Assembly: GCA_964644465.1 (NCBI GenBank)
Contig: CAZXVU010000084.1
Location: 1-9,167 of the forward strand
Direction of reading: 5' to 3'
Source of the DNA: CAZXVU01 sp964644465
Lineage (GTDB): Bacteria; Chlamydiota; Chlamydiia; Chlamydiales; SM23-39
DNA length: 9,167 nucleotides
Positions 7,512-9,167 of this stretch are shown here, piece by piece. The notes beneath the pieces were generated by a model that saw only the letters and a list, made by a program, of their open reading frames with translations, had not been told where the DNA came from and searched no databases. Position 1 is the first letter of the stretch. Each line of letters starts with the position of its first letter. The position numbers were made by a program, and so were the translations under genes.

Positions 7512-7597
7512 AAAATCCCCTCTTCATAAAAAGGGTAGGAGAATATGAAGATTTTTTTAATATTTAAAGAAATATTTTCACATGATAGAAACGAGAT
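7512..7597. promoter_or_regulatory. AT-rich divergent promoter region with inverted repeat
   Basis: These 86 bp lie between the divergently transcribed S1P lyase homologue and the SDR gene. They hold a perfect 7-bp inverted repeat, AATATTT-AAAG-AAATATT, at 7559-7576. For the minus-strand gene a weak TTTAAA (7568-7563) / TATTCT (7545-7540) pair with a 17-bp spacer overlaps this repeat, and AGGGGA precedes the ATG. For the plus-strand gene I see only poor promoter matches. The repeat could be an operator or simply AT-rich composition. Confidence 0.4.
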
Positions 7598-8359
7598 ATG
7601 CACAAAAAATCTCTCATTGCGATTACAGGAGCCTCTTCCGGCATTGGAGCTGAGACGGCGCGCCGTTTTGCGAAAGAAGGATTCCCCCTTGTTTTATTCG
7701 CCAGGCGTTTAGACAAATTGAAAGAGCTGCAGAAAGAATTGAAAGGGGATGTCTCGATTTTTGAATTGGATGTGACCGACAAAGAAACTGTCTTTGAAAC
7801 GATGGCCAAAGTTGAAGAAACGGTAGGCCCCATTCATGTGCTTGTGAATAATGCAGGAGTTGCTTTCGGGGTGGAGCCTGCCAACACTTCAAACGTCGAG
7901 GAATGGGAGCAATGCGTCGCTACAAACATCAATGGCGTCTTGTACTGCACCCGCGCTGTTCTGCCAAAAATGGTCGAACGGAATGCAGGCCATATCATAA
8001 ATCTAGGCTCTATCGCGGGTACCTATCCTTATCCTGGAGGCAATGTTTATGGGGCTACGAAGGCATTCCTCCATCAATTTTCTTTGAATCTTAGGGCTGA
8101 TCTTTTAGGGAAAAAAATCCGCGTGAGCTGCGTCGAGCCAGGCCTGGTCTCGGGGAGCGAATTTTCTTTTGTCCGATTACGCGGCGATGCAGGGGCCGCC
8201 CATCAAGTCTATTCAAACACAGAGCCTCTTTTGGCAAGCGATATCGCAGAGCTGATTTACTACTGCCATGCACTTCCTCCTCATGTGAATATCAATACCA
8301 TAGAAGTGATGCCGGTGATGCAAGCCTCCGCCGCCCTTTCCGTGTATAGATCTTCTTAA
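7598..8359 (+). CDS. ydfG: YdfG-like NADP-dependent short-chain dehydrogenase (3-hydroxy acid dehydrogenase type)
   Basis: A 253-residue classical SDR, the usual size. Visible: the nucleotide-binding TGASSGIG at 10-17; the FARR at 34-37, whose arginines favour NADP(H); LDVTD at 57-61; NNAG at 84-87; and the catalytic set Asn110, Ser138, Tyr151 and Lys155 (YGATK). The closest match I know is E. coli YdfG, with shared blocks VYGATKAF, FSLNLRADL, EPGLVSGSEFS, HVNINT and a similar C-terminal end. YdfG oxidises L-allo-threonine and serine-type 3-hydroxy acids and reduces malonic semialdehyde or 3-hydroxypropionate precursors; the exact substrate here is inferred. Start ATG at 7598 has only a weak GAG upstream; an ATG at 7582 is out of frame. 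The divergent neighbour acts on sphingoid phosphates, but nothing in this protein points to ketosphinganine reduction. Complete and intact. Confidence 0.92.
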   Translation: MHKKSLIAITGASSGIGAETARRFAKEGFPLVLFARRLDKLKELQKELKGDVSIFELDVTDKETVFETMAKVEETVGPIHVLVNNAGVAFGVEPANTSNVEEWEQCVATNINGVLYCTRAVLPKMVERNAGHIINLGSIAGTYPYPGGNVYGATKAFLHQFSLNLRADLLGKKIRVSCVEPGLVSGSEFSFVRLRGDAGAAHQVYSNTEPLLASDIAELIYYCHALPPHVNINTIEVMPVMQASAALSVYRSS

Positions 8360-8370
8360 ATACAAATTAA

Positions 8371-8508
8371 CAGGATTTCCCACCCCAAAATAACGAAACG
8401 TTATTCCGGGGCCCCGGGGCAGGATATCGCTCGCAATGCTCGCGGCAGGATATGCAGGATAATCTATTTTTTTCATCTTGCTTATCCTGCCTGATCTTGC
8501 ATATCCTG
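8371..8508. repeat. Cluster of AGGAT-core direct and inverted repeats
   Basis: CAGGAT occurs in plus orientation at 8371, 8420, 8446 and 8455, and in minus orientation (ATCCTG) at 8484 and 8503. GGCAGGATAT is repeated exactly at 8418-8427 and 8444-8453. ATCTTGCTTATCCTG (8475-8489) and ATCTTGCATATCCTG (8494-8508) differ at one base. GCTCGC is repeated at 8429-8434 and 8438-8443. The cluster fills most of the 241-bp gap between the SDR and E1 genes, with no open frame of note. It looks like a dispersed intergenic repeat unit rather than a coding remnant; whether it recurs elsewhere cannot be seen here. Confidence 0.7.
8383..8411. repeat. Perfect-stem hairpin with CCCC/GGGG base
   Basis: AATAACG (8389-8395), a 3-nt AAA loop and CGTTATT (8399-8405) form a perfect 7-bp stem. 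A second block, CCCC (8383-8386) with GGGG (8408-8411), extends it across a 2x2 internal loop. It starts 24 bp after the SDR stop codon, where a terminator would be expected, but no T-run follows on either strand, so intrinsic termination is uncertain. It runs straight into the palindrome CCGGGGCCCCGG at 8406-8417. Confidence 0.5.
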
Positions 8509-8520
8509 TTATTCTTTCTT
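8446..8520 (+). terminator. Possible bipartite stem-loop terminator after the SDR gene
   Basis: CAGGATATGC (8446-8455) is the exact inverse of GCATATCCTG (8499-8508), and GCAGGATAA (8454-8462) of TTATCCTGC (8482-8490). Together they can fold as a long bulged stem with a 19-nt loop. A T-rich but interrupted tract (8509-8520) follows. This could end plus-strand transcription from the SDR gene, but the stem is AT-rich and the T-run imperfect, so the call is tentative. Confidence 0.3.
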
Positions 8521-8563
8521 TGAACAGAACTGCAAAATTCCCGTCGATTCCAAGCCCCTCTTT

Positions 8564-8572
8564 TGCTATACT
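8564..8572 (+). promoter_or_regulatory. Extended -10 promoter element for the E1 gene
   Basis: TGCTATACT combines a TGn extension with a near-consensus -10 (TATACT at 8567-8572). The best -35 at 17-bp spacing is the poor TCGATT (8544-8549), as expected for an extended -10 promoter. It gives a leader of roughly 20-25 nt with AAGG at 8595-8598 before the ATG at 8601. Confidence 0.5.
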
Positions 8573-8600
8573 ATCCCTGGAAAGTGAAATTTTTAAGGCT

Positions 8601-9167
8601 ATGGGAATTCATCTAGTAAAAAAGAATGAGAAATCGCTCCTCGAAGATCTAATCGGATATTCTCTCCAACCCGAAAATAATAGAGACCATGCGCTGAAAA
8701 CTTTGGAAGCGATGCATCTCACCCGTTTTATGGACGATAAGATGGGAAAGCTTGTCCGCCAAAATAAAGGCGCGACATTCCATCTTGCTGTATCAGGACA
8801 TGAGATGATCGGTGCGATTTCCGCGCTCTCGCTGATCCCTGGCACCGATTGGGCGTTTCCCTATTACCGCGACCGCGCTTTTGCCATTGGCCTTGGCTGT
8901 TCGATCGAAGATCTTCTCGCAGCCTTTTTAGCCCGCGAAATTCCGAATCATTCCGGCGGCCGGATGATGCCTGAACATTTTTCACAAAGAAATTTACGGA
9001 TTCCCGCGCAATCAAGCTGCGTTGGATCTCAGTTTCTGCAAGCTGTTGGGATGGCCAAATCGTCTCAGCTCCGCGGCGCTGCTGAGGTAACTTATGTCTC
9101 AGCCGGCGATGGAGCTACATCGCAAGGCGATTTCCACGAAGCGGTGAATTTCTCCTGCATCCACAAT
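8601..9167 (+). CDS. Thiamine-diphosphate 2-oxoacid dehydrogenase E1, alpha part (first 189 residues, 3' end beyond the window)
   Basis: I read the frame from the ATG at 8601; it stays open to the last base (189 codons). The product resembles the alpha part of branched-chain 2-oxoacid / pyruvate dehydrogenase E1, which uses thiamine diphosphate to decarboxylate a 2-oxoacid and pass the acyl group to the E2 lipoyl domain. Visible: an N-terminal helix HLTRFMDDKMGKLVRQ (39-54); SGHEMIGA (65-72) lining the active site; PYYRDRAFAIGLG (87-99); HSGGRMMPEH (117-126); and the start of the ThDP/Mg motif, GDGATSQGDFHEA (169-181). The NN that closes the motif is off the edge. In Chlamydia the homologue I recall (CT340) is a single alpha-beta fusion of about 680 residues, so this may be too. 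AAGG 2 nt upstream of the ATG and an extended -10 promoter support the start. Confidence 0.92.
   Translation, partial: MGIHLVKKNEKSLLEDLIGYSLQPENNRDHALKTLEAMHLTRFMDDKMGKLVRQNKGATFHLAVSGHEMIGAISALSLIPGTDWAFPYYRDRAFAIGLGCSIEDLLAAFLAREIPNHSGGRMMPEHFSQRNLRIPAQSSCVGSQFLQAVGMAKSSQLRGAAEVTYVSAGDGATSQGDFHEAVNFSCIHN

Noticed and set aside
7598..8359. 3-ketodihydrosphingosine reductase, given the adjacent S1P lyase homologue
   Set aside because: Sequence blocks along the whole length match YdfG; no membrane segment of the ketosphinganine reductase type is present.
8371..8508. CRISPR array
   Set aside because: Repeat units are short, in both orientations and unevenly spaced, with no spacers of constant length.
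8609..9015. Minus-strand open frames opposite the E1 gene
   Set aside because: The opposite strand encodes a recognisable E1 alpha domain with the GDG motif, so these are shadows.

Overview
The window looks like chromosome from a chlamydia-like (environmental, amoeba-associated) member of the Chlamydiota. Three things point there. The serine-tRNA ligase / small membrane protein / metal P-type ATPase order matches what I recall of the Chlamydia trachomatis CT727-CT728-CT729 block. A UPF0158-family protein closely resembles the chlamydial CT429-type proteins. The E1 gene at the right edge resembles the chlamydial 2-oxoacid dehydrogenase E1. The base composition, AT-moderate by eye, and the extra genes (aspartyl aminopeptidase, YdfG-like SDR, a sphingosine-1-phosphate lyase homologue) argue for a lineage outside the genus Chlamydia. 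The genus cannot be fixed from the sequence alone.

Layout. Bases 1-4370 are one minus-strand transcription unit, read right to left. It runs serS, then an M18 aspartyl aminopeptidase (9-bp gap), then a VIT/CCC1-like membrane protein (stop/start overlap), then a P1B-type metal ATPase (ATGA overlap) that runs off the left edge. A good sigma70-like promoter lies just upstream of serS. Divergent from it, also with a plausible promoter, is the plus-strand UPF0158 gene (4528-5661), whose product carries two AT-hook motifs. It converges, with only 20 bp between stop codons, on a 609-residue minus-strand PLP enzyme (5682-7511). That enzyme is a sphingosine-1-phosphate lyase homologue with a eukaryotic-style N-terminal membrane anchor. 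An 86-bp AT-rich divergent region separates it from a plus-strand YdfG-type short-chain dehydrogenase (7598-8359). A 241-bp intergenic stretch follows, rich in inverted and direct repeats with an AGGAT core. The window ends inside a plus-strand thiamine-diphosphate E1 subunit gene (8601 to beyond 9167).

How the genes fit together. The left operon joins a housekeeping tRNA synthetase to peptide breakdown and to two membrane proteins that probably handle divalent metals (P1B ATPase export and VIT-like Fe/Mn handling). The M18 peptidase is itself a dinuclear metal enzyme. The centre is the most interesting part: the S1P lyase homologue would act on a eukaryotic lipid signal that bacteria of this type do not normally make, so a role in host manipulation or scavenging is the leading inference. 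The AT-hook protein is a candidate DNA-binding factor. No tRNA, rRNA, CRISPR array or transposase gene was seen.
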